Below are positions 1 to 12,847 of a stretch of 64,000 nucleotides of DNA, one piece after another. Source of the DNA: Agrocybe praecox (Eukaryota; Basidiomycota; Agaricomycetes; Agaricales; Agrocybaceae); contig OZ024840.1 in NCBI GenBank assembly GCA_964017145.1, forward strand, positions 4,526,001 to 4,590,000. Reading direction: 5' to 3'. Every line of letters begins with the position of its first letter. Within the stretch, counting starts at the first letter, position 1. A model generated the notes under the pieces. It was not told where the DNA came from. It searched no databases and saw only the letters and a list, made by a program, of their open reading frames with translations. The position numbers and the translations under genes are program-made.

Positions 1-269
1 ACATCCTCTAACATATCCCTTCTTGACCTGTTTCAAACATATTCACCTAAAAACTACCCTGTCACGACCTGGTCACACCAAAGAATGTTAACGAGGACCC
101 CATCATCACGAAGTTCGTCGCATCAGCCTCAGTTTGATAAATAACTTAGACCTGACCCCAGTCGCCAACGGTAAGGCCGACAGAATTCTGAGAAGAATTA
201 ATCGATCAGTCGTGACATCTTCCAATCAGACTCCGATGAAAATTCTCTGATTGCCGACATGTTTGCGAC

Positions 270-1015
270 CATTTTTTCAGGATACTCTCAGGTCCTTGCC
301 GTCAAATAGAAGTCCGGATTGCAACTTACCGAAATCAACAACTTCAAGATGCACATGGACGAAGCCGAATGGAAAGAGACTATGACCTATGTACTCAATC
401 CGAGTACAGCATGCGTGACCAGCCTGCTGGTTTGACATCTTGCAATTAATCCGATCCCAAGTTTTGGACGAGAATTGCCATATCATTTGACAACAACTGC
501 TCGCCACGCCAAACTTGGTCTTCACAGTACGACAATGGATATCCAGATCAAAATCCCGTCCCTTATCTGTGCACCCGTATACAACATTACAGCGGGACGA
601 TTTCAACCCCAACCCGTCCACTGCGAAAATCTCCGCCAGCTTGAGAATTATGCGAATCACAGAGAGCATCAATTGATATGCCTGCATTTCTAGTACGCTT
701 TCTTTTTGCTGCATCTTACAATGACTCATGATTTGATACCAGCGGTCTTTGCTATATTCGACTCAACGTGCTCGAGAACAAGATGACCACAAACCATTAT
801 CGCCTTACCCACCTGCCGCATAGGCAATACATATATCATTGGGACCACATATCTTCCAGAGGGTGTGGTTTATTACCTTACTATTTCTGGGATTTAAATT
901 GAGTCCCCCACCCCTACGCATTGTAATTTCAGGAGGTCCACCTACCACGGAGGAAATTGCGAACCTTGCCCCCGTTCGAAGGGCCCGCGCTAATTTTGGC
1001 ACAAAGGAAAAGCCG
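270..1015 (+). pseudogene. Relic of an F-box/LRR-like gene
   Basis: Short, frame-shifted pieces match the F-box family members of this window in order. Around 330-420 the translation contains DEAEWKETMTYVL, which aligns with DEVDWKRALVDVL of the intact gene at 5058-6806. It is followed by remains of the C-x-T-W-F-x-I-L segment and then PKFWTRIAISF (about 458-490), matching PQFWTNLAIRI. At about 915-1005 the segment PTTEEIANLAPVRRARANFG matches the family C-terminus (PTEEVRKLVPVRNAGADFG). The middle (leucine-rich part) is almost entirely missing, so only about 750 bp remain of an expected 1.7 kb, with at least two frame changes. The alignment was made by eye. It is seen in sequence and is not a functional gene. 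Confidence 0.7.
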
Positions 1016-1427
1016 CCGTCTATTCACGAGCGGAAAACACTCGAAAGAGAAACCTAATCAGTGAGGACGACTCACACAAGAGAGAACGGGACCAAAACGC
1101 GTGGATTTTGTACAAGAAGAAAGCCAGAGAAAACAAGTCTAAAGAAGAGAAGAAGCAAGATGTGACGACACATCCATAGATATACATATGGATGTCATCA
1201 AAGATGCACAAACAAGCTGTGAGGCGCCAGCCTTACAACAAAGTTTAATAAGAGGATAGAAGACTTCATTGGAAGGACGACGGCACCCCCGTGACGCATG
1301 AAGCTTAAGCTTGAGCGTGAAGCTTGATTCGGATCAAAATGGCCGCGGCCTGTCAATATTTCAAGGTGAATGTGTGATTCTCTCTCTGCAAAATTCTAAT
1401 ATTTCGATATCTATGAAGGCTCCCGAA

Positions 1428-1848
1428 ACATACTGTACTAAATCGGTCAATTCGTCGGTCACAGGTCACAGGCCCCTCTGACATGACGAAATTTTGGCCT
1501 TGGTCACTGGTCACAACATGGCCTGACGAAATGACTTTTGGTATGTAGACCTTCAAAATTGGTCACGCTTCTGCCAAATTAGGCTATTGTTTTGGTCTAA
1601 TTTTGTCGCAAACTCTGATTTTTCAGCCTATTTTCAGCTATTCTCACATAAATCAAAGGTTCCGAAGTTTTAAACACTCTCAAAATGTCTTCAACTGAGG
1701 TATGAGCACATGTTTCTCTGAAGGTTAGGACAAAATTTTCGAACGGTCACAGGTCCCGGATGAATATGACGAAACCACAATTTCGTCGTCGAGGTCACAG
1801 GTCACAGGCCCCGACAAATTGACCGATTTAGTTACTAGTACAGTATGT
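1428..1848. repeat. MITE-like element with terminal inverted repeats
   Basis: The left end begins ACATACTGTACTAAATCGG and the right end, read on the other strand, begins ACATACTGTACTAGTAACT and then AAATCGGTCAATT. The inverted similarity runs for about 45 bp with a 6-bp insertion. Both arms continue into GGTCACAGGTCACAGG blocks, so the interior is itself partly palindromic. The element is about 420 bp and has no coding capacity. No convincing target-site duplication is visible. It lies about 170 bp upstream of the P450 start codon and could influence its promoter; that is inference. Confidence 0.6.
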
Positions 1849-2021
1849 CTCAAGATCACACTCGGCTATAATATCAGGTGCTCACGTGGGAAGACTTGCT
1901 ACTCCAGAAGCCAGACAGATGCTCCATCTTTTTTTGATCTAATTTTATTATCTTCTACTACATATATATGCCAGTTGTGAGTGTTTCTCATGGTGATCCT
2001 TTCCTATTCTCTTAAGCTGTC

Positions 2022-4481
2022 ATGGCGTCTCCACTCAAGGCAGTGGGATATAGTTCCTTCAGCTCACTTCAATGGGCCACAGCGATCCTGACAATTTTCA
2101 TCCTTCATCGTTTGAGAAAATTCTACAAGCGGTTGCGTTTGATGCCCCCGGGTCCCCGTGGATTGCCGCTCTTGGGGAACGTGCTTCAGGCTCCTCTGTC
2201 GTCGATGCCGTGGTTCAAGTTTACAGAATGGAGCAAGGAATACGGTAACGATCTTACTATGACTCAGAAATTCACGAACTAAAAATGTTATTTAGGTTCC
2301 ATATTTTCGCTGAATATGGCCGGACAACCGGTAATCGTCCTGAACACCTACAAGGCCGCAAATGATCTATTAGGTGTGGCCCCCTTGCCCTTGTTGTTTG
2401 TGATAAGTTAATTATGCAACACCTTTCAACCGAATAGAGCGCAGATCAAACATCTACAGCGACCGTCCACAGCTGATTGTTCTCAACGAATTACTCACTG
2501 GTGGGATGTCGATAGCTTTTTCTCCCTATGGTGAAGTGTACGTGTATACTCTTACATGATCCCTACATGATTCAAAGCTAAGTGATATCCTTTAGAACGA
2601 AGAAGCTTCGGCGTGCCGCGCATTCAGGGTTTAATCAGCACGCTGTGGTCAAATATGCACCACGCCAAATGCGAGAAGCGCTCTACACAACAATTGCATT
2701 ATTAAATTCTTCGGACAACTGGGACAGTCACTTCAAGCGGTTATTTCATTCTTTCCATTGATAGCAGCAATTTTTATGCTCACTTTCTCTATTAGGTCGA
2801 CAGCGTCAGCTATACTGGGCAATATATATGACTGGGACATCATTACCGACGAAAATGAACCCTTGGTTAAAAGCATATCTGCCGCGGGAAGCCGTCTAAC
2901 CGAGGCGGGCGTTCCGGGCGCGTACCTGGTCGAGTATATTCCGGTGCTTAAATATCTACCGACATGGATGGCAAAGTTCAAACGGGAAGCTCTTGAGTGG
3001 CATTTCAAGCATACAGAAATGTTTGATGGCTTCAACAAAGATGCGAAGAAACGGAAGGTACGCAAATATAAAGACCCTAAAGGTGGGTAGCCATAGGATT
3101 ATCAAACGGACTTACTTGATCAGGTGTCCGGCAATCTTAACCAATGCTTTGCGGGCGATATAGTCGACAAAGAAGATCAACACAATATTTCTCTTACAGA
3201 GGCAGCATGGGTAACTGGGTTTCTCTTGTGAGGACTTTATTCATCGATGTCATTCAGCTTCATCTGACATGGTCGCAGCATTGCGGGCGCACAGACTGTG
3301 AGTCTTTTCTAATTGCATACCATTGAAAACTGGTCGCTAAATTATATACAATGCTGCAAATAGACGATGGAGACGTTGACATACTTTGTTCTGGCAATGG
3401 TGTTAAATCCCGAGTCGATGCGTAGAGCGCACAAAGAGCTGGACGAAGTAATCGGACGCCAGCACCCACCGAGTTCAAGCGACGTCAATAAACTGCCATA
3501 CATTCAAGCTTTGGTGAAAGAGGTCATGCGGTGGAGGCCGATTGCCCCTATGGGTTCGTAGTTCTTCACTTCGTAATGCCTATTTCACGACTGACATTAG
3601 ATGCAGGAGTTGCACACAGAACATCCCAGGTAGAAATTCTGAGACCTGCACTTCTATTTCATATCTGATAGAAGCTTGATTAGGATGACTGGTACGAAGA
3701 TCATTTTATTCCGAAGGGTAAGAGTCAATTAATACCTTTCACTACTCTTTCTGAGAGAACAAAATATAGGAACTATTGTTATTCCCAATATTTGGTGCGC
3801 ACCGTCATTTACAAATTAAAGTGCTTATTAATTTACGTATTGACGTCGTGTTACTAAGGGCAATTAATAGGCCAGTTCACTCGTCGAGAGCAATGAACTC
3901 AATCTCACATTCTATACACAACAGAGATCCAAACGTATATTCGGACTTTGCAGATTTCCGCCCAGAACGTCATTTAGAGCCTGTCCCAGAAGGTGCCAAC
4001 CCGCTTGGACACTCGACATTCGGCTTCGGTAGAAGGTACGTCCAGAACGTCAAACGTAAGGAAACAGTGCCAAACATAGACTTGCACTCCAGGATTTGCG
4101 TCGGGATGTATCATGCGAACCAGAATCTATGCATCACAGTTGCAGCTGTCTTGTGGGCCACTATAATACAGCCGGAGTCAGACGCCAATGGGAACCCTAT
4201 CATCCCGGCGGATGACCAATTTGTGGACTCAGGATTAACGGTGTAAGATATGAGTTCATCAATTAGCTGATATAGGTCATTAACGAAAGTTACTCGGGTT
4301 TTTTTTTTTTTTTTCGAAGTGGACCAAAACCATTTAAGTGCAAGATGTTGCCACGATTCCCGGAAGCATTGGATCTATTAAAAACGGAGGTAAGCATGTG
4401 GTAAATCGTGATAAGGTTTGATTCATCTCACTATAGAATGCAGCTCGCGCAAGATATTTAGCTACATGGGTGGATATTTAG
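2022..4481 (+). CDS. Cytochrome P450 monooxygenase, 15 exons
   Basis: A membrane-anchored haem monooxygenase. Predicted exons are 2022-2244, 2296-2373, 2438-2537, 2596-2739, 2796-3057, 3124-3227, 3279-3297 (19-nt microexon), 3364-3553, 3607-3629, 3684-3717, 3770-3794, 3871-4035, 4093-4242, 4320-4389 and 4437-4481; phases are consistent and give about 543 residues. The N-terminus has a hydrophobic anchor followed by the proline-rich hinge MPPGPRGLPLLGN. The I-helix reads AGAQTT (family usual A-G-x-D/E-T-T). The haem-binding loop is FGFGRRICVG, with the cysteine ligand present. The end FKCKMLPRFPEALDLL is typical of fungal P450s. The segment between NIW and NRDPNVY (around 3871-3930) is a few residues longer than usual, so that acceptor is uncertain. 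Substrate unknown. No biosynthetic cluster partners lie nearby. Confidence 0.9.
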
Positions 4482-5057
4482 TTCATCGTAATCAGTGCTG
4501 CGTGGTGTATCGATTTATGTCAACGTCCAAATTCAAACCCATTTATCCGAGTGATACTAATTTAACATAAATTGTGGTGATATTTGTCAAGGCGCGTTAT
4601 TGCTTGAAATCTTACTTTTAGGACGAAGCGCCTGCGACTCTGCCCAACAGATACTTTTTCGCAAAGGAACTGGAAAGTTGAAACTCAGGATACACAGTTT
4701 TTAATCTCCGATTCTCGGCGTCAACATTCGGAATCACGAATCAGGAAGTTTGTTTCGCATCTTCTTGTCTGTTGTTTATATCTTCAGAGAATTAAATAAG
4801 GTCTCAGTGGAATTACATACATTCCCTTGAGGCCATTATTTCTATGTTTCCGTGCTCGCTGTATCCTGACCGCTTTGGCACTTTAAGGAATTTGAGGCCG
4901 ACAGTGGTCTCGGATCATTAACTCAATTGGGAATTTCATGAAAAAAAACCCATCAACTCGATGGATCAAGCGCTCAAGCTCAGTCTTAATTGGCGCATAT
5001 CTTTTGCTTCAACATAAATCCTGCCCAAAAAACGCCAACGAGGAACCTGAAGGCCCG
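4482..5057. other. Intergenic, nothing recognised
   Basis: AT-rich sequence between the P450 3' end and the F-box start. An in-frame upstream ATG at 4938 could extend the F-box protein by 40 residues, but that extension has no counterpart in the paralogues. Confidence 0.5.
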
Positions 5058-6806
5058 ATGAAAGACAAGCGTTGTCGCGAGGCCCTAAACTTCACGCCGC
5101 CATGCTCCACGTCGGACTTGATCAAGAACTGTGGCCACTGCGAAACTATGGAATACATGAAACTTGATATTCAAGACGTCCGGAGAGAACTCGCGAGCCT
5201 TGTGCGGAGATTCGAGGAAGAGACGAAGAAGATTAACACGGCTCACTCTGTTGTGATCCAAAAGATGCCTCTCGAATTGATGTCCATCATATTCAAGATG
5301 GGTCTTGACGAGGTTGACTGGAAAAGAGCTTTGGTTGATGTACTAAAGTTGGGTTTGGTGTGCAAGACTTGGTTCGAGATCCTACGATGCGATCCTCAGT
5401 TTTGGACGAACCTTGCCATTCGTATCGACAAAGGATACCCTCAAACTATGCTACGCACAGTCACAAAATGGATGACTAGATCCAAAGGCTTTCCACTGTC
5501 GGTTTACTTATATACGCCGGGTCACAGGTATGCATTCATCTTTCTTGGACCCAAAGTCCCTTCTTCGTCTGTGGATTTACATACAACTCGCAGGTTGCTA
5601 TATAAACATAATCCACTGCCATACAAGGATATTTTCCAATTTTCACAAGCCTTACGCTTGTCTTCCCCAAGATGGCGAGCTATGTCCATCAAAGGATCTA
5701 TTTCTATGATACGGCAAATCTTTTCTAAAGTACATAGTAACGGACAACCACTTGATACCAGCGGCGTACGAGTTTTCGAACTCGATCTTTTCGGAATGGC
5801 ATACGAACAGGAACACGTTGTAGAGCCATATAACGAGGAACACGAAGATGAAAGCATGCTGAGGGTTTCTCACCTCGCCCCTCACACGATGAAGCTATTG
5901 GTCACTGATAGGTTGCCGGACTATCGTTCAACCGCTATGGGTTATGCACGAATCTCAAATGGGAGTGCTCTAACGTCCCTTGAGACAGAAAAACTCATGG
6001 CCGCAGAATGTCTAGAACTCCTGCGAGGTTCTCCGCAGCTCAAGCGTCTGGAGATAAAATACGCCCTCGAGACCCGTTCCCGCAATGTCTTACCAGCTGT
6101 TCAATATTTCGATCATAATTTCGAACACCTTTCATTCTCGAATTGGGAGGGATACTGTGTCTTCATTATTGATCGAGTTTACTTGCCTAAACTCAAGAGT
6201 TTCTCAACTGACAACCTGCATGCAGAGGTTGACGAAGCGAGTGTGGTGACAAGAATGCTGGAACGATGCGATTCGCCATTAGAATATTTGAAAACCCCTA
6301 TCAATGAATTTCAGGAGCAAAGTCATTTGTTCCAGGACCTCATATGGGTAGCCGGCCAAATTCCGACGCTGAAGCACCTTGTCTTACGCGCATCCATATT
6401 GGAATTTAATGACGAGGAGGAAGATATAGAGGAAGCGGAACGGGATGTTGATTTTAATTCCCTTGTTATCCGGCATCTACTTCAGCAACTGGGAGAAACG
6501 GCTGAAACACCTATTGGTTTAGGAGAAGAAGAGGTACCATTTCGAGCCTTGGAAGTGCTGGAATACTCTCAAGACCGGCGGATATCGCGTACCTCGTGGG
6601 ATTTAGTTCCTGCAGCGTTCGGGACGCTCTCGGAAGTAGTTGGATCCTCAGGCTGTCGGCCAATACGAGCGATGACTTTGGACGAACAACCTACAGAAGA
6701 AGTACGGAAGTTAGTGCCTGTTCGAAATGCTGGAGCAGACTTTGGCCCCGACACAAATGCCGACGTTGAGCATTTCATTCAGAATGGGTGTATCGTACGT
6801 CGGTGA
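5058..6806 (+). CDS. F-box/LRR-like protein, intact single exon
   Basis: Probable substrate-recognition subunit of an SCF ubiquitin ligase. I chose the ATG at 5058 because it gives the family N-terminus, ending in EALNFTPPCS; the paralogue at 23167-24922 starts the same way. A Cys-rich segment (CxxC near residue 27) and a short predicted coiled coil precede the F-box-like region. That region runs from IQKMPLELMSIIF to LGLVCKTWFEIL, about residues 67-112, followed by the family signature PQFWTNLAI. The remaining 450 residues are an irregular leucine-rich region with acidic stretches (DEEEDIEEAE). No introns are needed; length about 582 residues. Closest in the window to the broken gene at 18848-20387 and the relic at 270-1015, judging by the shared end segment around EQPTEEV. 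The substrate is unknown. Confidence 0.85.
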   Translation: MKDKRCREALNFTPPCSTSDLIKNCGHCETMEYMKLDIQDVRRELASLVRRFEEETKKINTAHSVVIQKMPLELMSIIFKMGLDEVDWKRALVDVLKLGLVCKTWFEILRCDPQFWTNLAIRIDKGYPQTMLRTVTKWMTRSKGFPLSVYLYTPGHRYAFIFLGPKVPSSSVDLHTTRRLLYKHNPLPYKDIFQFSQALRLSSPRWRAMSIKGSISMIRQIFSKVHSNGQPLDTSGVRVFELDLFGMAYEQEHVVEPYNEEHEDESMLRVSHLAPHTMKLLVTDRLPDYRSTAMGYARISNGSALTSLETEKLMAAECLELLRGSPQLKRLEIKYALETRSRNVLPAVQYFDHNFEHLSFSNWEGYCVFIIDRVYLPKLKSFSTDNLHAEVDEASVVTRMLERCDSPLEYLKTPINEFQEQSHLFQDLIWVAGQIPTLKHLVLRASILEFNDEEEDIEEAERDVDFNSLVIRHLLQQLGETAETPIGLGEEEVPFRALEVLEYSQDRRISRTSWDLVPAAFGTLSEVVGSSGCRPIRAMTLDEQPTEEVRKLVPVRNAGADFGPDTNADVEHFIQNGCIVRR

Positions 6807-8104
6807 GCATCATGACACTTATTATTGTTAATATAATTGTACACTCATCGTTACGTTACTGTAGTAGCGATAGTGATTAAAGGTACTTTTATATTTTCAA
6901 GAACCATTTCGATGTTTATTTTCTATTATCTTGAACGCCGCCGTGCTCACACTTTTGTGATCCGCTAAATTCGATCTTTTGACATGCTTTGCCGCTTTGT
7001 TTTGTTTTGAAACGCGTGCAAAAAAAAATGTTGCAAGTCCCTAGGTCGTAGGTCGCTAGTACTTGAGTAGGATGGTAACGACCAACATGCACGGGAGAGA
7101 ATTACCGCTAGCGCTAGTAGTCCTCATAATGCGCCGATATTCTACTCAAAGTAGTATGGGAATGGTTCGTATCAGAGCTGTACCTAGCCGTATATATGGC
7201 ATTGCAGACCAATGTACGAGGAGAGTTGAAACCACAACCACAGTTCACAATTCAGACTCGGCGAACTGAAGGCCGGAAAAGTCGGCCGTCGCGCGTCCGC
7301 GTTAGGCCTGGAAGTATGACACCAACTATGCCATAAGAACAGATTTTTTGCATCCAGAATCCAGATACGAGTACTCGAGTAATTGACATTATATAGAATT
7401 ATTTTAGCGCCGTTGCACGCCTCTGTCATCCCAGAATAGTAGTACTTGTCTAAAAATATACGCCTTCATTTTCAGGTTGATTGGACGGCACGGATTAGCG
7501 GTAGCCGGTTAATGATATGACTGCAGCGCCAATAATACACCAATGACTGCGGTTGACAGTACTTGACTAGAATTTATATTAGTTCCATCATGTATCCACG
7601 TCGTCGTCACAATTCTCCAGCTACCAGAATTCGAGCTCCAGATGACGCAAAAGGAAATAGACCATGTGAGCCGTTTTCGGATAAAGAGTCGAGGATGGAG
7701 AAAAATAGATTCTTTCTCAGTACCGAATAAGCCCTTCGCCAGCCCAGCAGACCCCTTCGGAGACCGAAATAGAACTGACAGAGCCAATGACAGAGCAAGG
7801 AAACCCGGAATGGAGAAAAAAGAAAGAGCGGGAACAAAGGCCTTTCTAGTGTGAAACCTGTGCAAAATGATATAATAAAAATTTGAAGAAGAACTGCTAC
7901 AATGATGATTTGCTCATGCGGACGAGGAAAAGAGAGTGAACGGAGTCAGCGCGCGGAGGGACGGATGACTGATACGGGTTTGTTTGTCCTTGTGGTGCGG
8001 GATATTGTTGCACCTCGGCAAACTCCGAAAGTAGCCACAAAGAGGACCCATCAGCCAGACCTTCCAGCGTTTTCTCCTTTGACGAGTTCGTACCCTTTTA
8101 CTGT
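6807..8104. other. Intergenic, only short spurious ORFs
   Basis: About 1.3 kb with many stops in all frames. Several short copies of AGTACTTG (for example near 7058 and 7557) are present without a clear repeat structure. I looked for a divergent histone H4 partner of the H3 gene here and did not find one. Confidence 0.5.
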
Positions 8105-8206
8105 TCCAATTTTCTCCAATCAAAATTCTACGTGTTCGCATTGAAAAATAGCGCTCATTGGCTTTTGAACGAAGGAGAACGGAGCAGAGGAAGAGGAGAT
8201 ATAAAA
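8105..8206 (+). promoter_or_regulatory. Candidate histone H3 promoter elements
   Basis: Two CCAAT pentamers (TTCCAAT and CTCCAATCA, about 8105-8121) and an inverted one (ATTGG, about 8157) lie upstream of a TATA-like ATATAAAA at about 8199-8206, some 205 bp before the H3 start codon. CCAAT plus TATA is a common arrangement in histone promoters. The assignment rests only on motif and position. Confidence 0.4.
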
Positions 8207-8410
8207 TGAATGAATATTTAGCCAATCTTCCGAGCTGAAAATCGCTCAGAATCCGGTGGCTCGTGCGCTTTCAATCAGGCGTGAGAACATGAAACGTTTT
8301 GTTTGGGAGGTCAAAGGGGTTCGAACTTTCCTTTCCTTTCCTCCCCTCCGCCCCACTCCTCAAGCACACACCACCACCACAACTTCAGCAACTTCAACAA
8401 TCCTCATCAA

Positions 8411-9329
<919 letters not shown>

Positions 9330-9733
9330 ATGAGTTAAAACCAAATATGATCACCCAAGACATTGTGTTCGTTCGTCTGTCAGTTAGCACTACCGCTGGC
9401 TGGCTGGTGCGGTACACGATGCATATCGTATTCGGTTACTCGCTTTCGTTGTCTGATAATCTCGATTTCTCTTGTTGAACGTTCACTTCCCCGGCCTCCC
9501 TCGTTTCTCACCTCACTCCGACCCTCGTTACTCTCACCGACACCACCGCCATTCTCATAACTGTGTTCTCGTCGTCGTCGTCGTCCACACCGTCGACTAC
9601 AACTTCATTTCATCACGACCCCCACCAACACCCAACATAGACACCACCACCCACCCATTCAACCAACCAACCAACATGTTTTGAAACGATGACAATGATG
9701 ATGGTGATGACGGTCTGACCAGCGATGAACGTA

Positions 9734-9765
<32 letters not shown>

Positions 9766-10859
9766 TCTTTCCGACTCCTCCGGATCCAGCAGCTCAGTTT
9801 GAACAAATCTATAATTCGATATATATAATCACATCTCGCGAGCGGGGCGGACTGTTCTTCTCCATCGGCGAAGCATGGAATTTTAGAGCCGTGGGGTGGT
9901 TTTTGTTGTGTGCCTTGGACCTGCTAGCCATCGTCATTTCCCGCCACCAGGACCGGTAGCACCGACTCCGTCGTTCAAAGCGTTGTTGCTACCGTCGTTG
10001 TTGCCAACCCTGACGCTGCCGGCAACGGACATGGAAAGCAGGTTTTCATCCATGCTATCCCACCAACCATCTATCGAACATTCGTGCTACATATGTTCCT
10101 TGCTTCATTGCTTCTGCTTGACTACTTTTGCTACTGCTTGCCTGCGTTCCATGTGCGGCATACTATGTATATATTGATTTTATCCATTTATTCATTCATT
10201 CGGATTTGGACATTTTTGTACGATATATGATATGATACGATATGATATGATAAACATATTCTAACCTTTTCGTCACATTCTGTTCTGTTCTGTTCATTTG
10301 TCTTCTGTTTCTTGTGTTCCTGTCCTTCCCTCCATCCACTTTTTCCCGCCCTCGATTTCGCGTTCTTACTAACTAACTACCTCGATCGGTGTATAAGTAT
10401 GGCATGCATGTAAATATTGTATGTAGTATCTGGAATGATTGATCCTGTTATTTATTGATGCTTTCTCTTTCCCTTTTCTTCTCCTCTTACTTCGCGTACA
10501 TGGTGTTATATCCTTAAGGTTAACTGACGGCGGGTTATCGGATATTCGGACGTACTTATGTGATGCGTGCAGCTTATCATTGATGATGATGATGAATGAT
10601 TTGTGGACTGCGGACTCCGGTAGGTGTGCGTATAAATAGTAGGTTTGAACTTATTTATAGACATAGATAACTAACCCTGATACAACTATCATGGGCTTAG
10701 TGCAGAGTAAGTAACTTATGGTTTAATCATTGGCAGTAGATCCAAGGCAAGCGAAAAGTAAATAGGAGGCTAGAAAATGGTGCATAGACGATCCCTTTGA
10801 ATACTTCATTTGGCAACATTCGGGTCAAACTTATTTACTGGCAGTTATCGCAAGATGTT
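9330..10859. other. H3 3' flank and intergenic, low complexity
   Basis: Pyrimidine-rich and simple-sequence DNA with no convincing coding region. It includes tetranucleotide tracts at 9733-9769 and an ATATG/ATACG-type tract near 10221-10252, and probably contains the H3 3' UTR. Confidence 0.5.
9733..9769. repeat. Tetranucleotide microsatellite (TCTG)n(TCTA)n
   Basis: A run of TCTG units changes into about five TCTA units, 400 bp downstream of the H3 stop codon. A simple repeat with no other signal. Confidence 0.85.
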
Positions 10860-12512
10860 TTATTGGTATTGTATGTCAATTCCAGCCCTCTTGAGCTCCT
10901 GTAATCGGATGAGATATTTCTGCGGTATGCTGCTTGAGTAAGGCCCCGTTGACTTTACGACTTTCAACGATCTCAAAGGACGGTGGTTTGGACTATTGAA
11001 GCCAAGCGCATTCGGAGCCGGGCCAAATATGTCGAGCGCGACTTCCCATGGAAACCTTTGACTCCAGCTGCAATCGTATTCTAATGACTTGAGATTTGGA
11101 AGAATCAATCTTCGATTCTTACGTCCGTGCATGACCATGCCGTTAGTGCGAGTCGCTGCTGTCTGAGCTAAATGCAGGAGGAACTCCTTCGTCGCTGTAT
11201 TTTCCATCTTGGAGTTCCCATACCTCGTCGGTCGCACTCGTAAGTGGATTATCGAAGATGTCTCGGCGAATATATCATAAATGGACGCGAGTGGAAGATC
11301 TGCAATGGGTAAATCCGCACTTTCGAGTGTCCCGGGTACTTGGTTGAGGAGATTGATCAGTGCGGCTACTCCATTGACTGGCTCGCCTAATGTATCGACT
11401 TTGAGATGACGAAGGTTTGGAAAGGTGATAAAGCTGAACGCGTGCCTGTCGCCGATGAAGTATACTGATAATTCCGTTATACGTGATTTGAGAGGAGGGC
11501 TCGACGAGGTAGGAGAGACTTGATGAAGACTCGGCGAGAAATGCCTGATGGAGTCCACCGAAAATGATTTAAGCGCTGAGGACAATCGAAAGAGTTCCTT
11601 GCATTGTGAGACGGTCAATTCTCTCCCCTTTACATGGCGGACGTTGAGCCAATTGATATTGCAATATTTCGGGGGCATCTTGTTGAGAAGCTCGACGTGG
11701 CGAGGAGATGGTATGAAGTTTTTGAAAAGTTTGGGGGTATCATTACCCTCTTCATCGTCATAGTCTGTTAGTCGTAACCGCAGTGTATCGAGAACGGGCA
11801 GCTCTCCCGCACTTTTGAACATATCTACCGCAAAAGATAAGGGAATGTCGACTCGAAGAGACTTTGTTCGGCTAGAAATTTGGCCTAGCACTCGTAGTAA
11901 GCCAAAACAGGAGGGGAATCTGGACTCCTGATTCTTTCGTGCTCTCTCGAGGCCTGCTGTGTGCTCCAGGTTGGTGTCAGTTGTGTACACGTACACTTCA
12001 ACCTGGAGGCCACCAGATCGTTGAATCCATTTCAAAAGCTCCTCGATGTCAACCAAGCTTTCCCTTCTATCGAGCGACATAAGGATTGTTGTCCACAATT
12101 GCGGAGTAGACCATGCGATCCGTCTCCAGAATCGGCATATTGTACCGAGTGTAAACATCCACATTATAGACCTTTTATTGACGACGTGCGGTATGTTCTG
12201 ACCCGTCCCAAACTCGTCTTTATTTTTTGCGAACACGAATATTTTGGATATGATTTCTACGGGGAGTGTCCTGTTAATGATCCCATGATCCTGGTTCATA
12301 TCTGATTTTAAGGATTGGTGTTCCATTATCATTTCTTTGAGCTTTTCTATTGTCCGTTTCATCCTCTTCTCCAAGTCTGCGACCTTTTTGCATGCCATGC
12401 ATGGGCTTTCTGGTGTTGGGCATCTGATCGTCTGCGCCGTTGAATGATGAGCGTGATTGAGATGAGGTAAACGTAGTACGATTTCTTCTTCGTTACACTC
12501 TGTACAAGGCAT
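10860..12512 (-). CDS. F-box/LRR-like protein, intact
   Basis: A single exon of 550 residues starting MPCTECNEEE. The N-terminus has CxxC pairs (CTEC, CMAC), then a lysine-rich coiled-coil-like segment. The F-box-like region runs from NRTLPVEIISKIFVFA to LGTICRFWRRIAW, about residues 78-133, followed by STPQLWTTI. The rest is an irregular leucine-rich region ending with the family-type tail LQELKRAGIDIQYQ. That tail resembles LRASGVDIQYT of the gene at 20853-22578, so these two belong to one subfamily. Presumed SCF adaptor; target unknown. The reading frame is uninterrupted and the ATG is good. Confidence 0.85.
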   Translation of the reverse strand: MPCTECNEEEIVLRLPHLNHAHHSTAQTIRCPTPESPCMACKKVADLEKRMKRTIEKLKEMIMEHQSLKSDMNQDHGIINRTLPVEIISKIFVFAKNKDEFGTGQNIPHVVNKRSIMWMFTLGTICRFWRRIAWSTPQLWTTILMSLDRRESLVDIEELLKWIQRSGGLQVEVYVYTTDTNLEHTAGLERARKNQESRFPSCFGLLRVLGQISSRTKSLRVDIPLSFAVDMFKSAGELPVLDTLRLRLTDYDDEEGNDTPKLFKNFIPSPRHVELLNKMPPKYCNINWLNVRHVKGRELTVSQCKELFRLSSALKSFSVDSIRHFSPSLHQVSPTSSSPPLKSRITELSVYFIGDRHAFSFITFPNLRHLKVDTLGEPVNGVAALINLLNQVPGTLESADLPIADLPLASIYDIFAETSSIIHLRVRPTRYGNSKMENTATKEFLLHLAQTAATRTNGMVMHGRKNRRLILPNLKSLEYDCSWSQRFPWEVALDIFGPAPNALGFNSPNHRPLRSLKVVKSTGPYSSSIPQKYLIRLQELKRAGIDIQYQ

Positions 12513-12847
12513 TTTTTTTCTGCGACGGAGGATTCGTAGGAGGTTGCGTACACACTAGACGAAGAAGGAAGTGGGGGCCTGTTGCCTCGTGGGCCCTTAA
12601 GGCCTTAGGTGTGATCAAATTCTATAAACATAATTAATTCTATACTTATAGGGCTTTGTTTATTTTTCGTTCAAGTTATAAATCATGCTGGTCTATAGGC
12701 AGGCAATACATAAGTAGCATGTAAAGACATCCGTGAAGAATATTATCAAAGAACGTAAAACTATTCAGTAAAGAAGTGTCATACGGTCTCTGTCTCGTTT
12801 CCTCAACTCCGACAAGAATCCTCCTACAGTACACGTACACGGATCAA

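Noticed and set aside
4938..5057. Upstream start adding 40 residues to the F-box gene
   Set aside because: The paralogues begin at the EALNFTPPCS-type N-terminus. The extension is Lys/Ser-rich and has no counterpart.
8310..8335. GGTTCGAAC as a tRNA B box
   Set aside because: No A box at the right distance and no cloverleaf; it lies in the H3 5' region. No tRNA was supported anywhere in the window.
6807..8410. A divergent histone H4 gene next to H3
   Set aside because: No H4 motif (such as the KRISGLIY block or the GKGGK-type tail) on either strand; the reverse ORF at 7914-8225 is unrelated.
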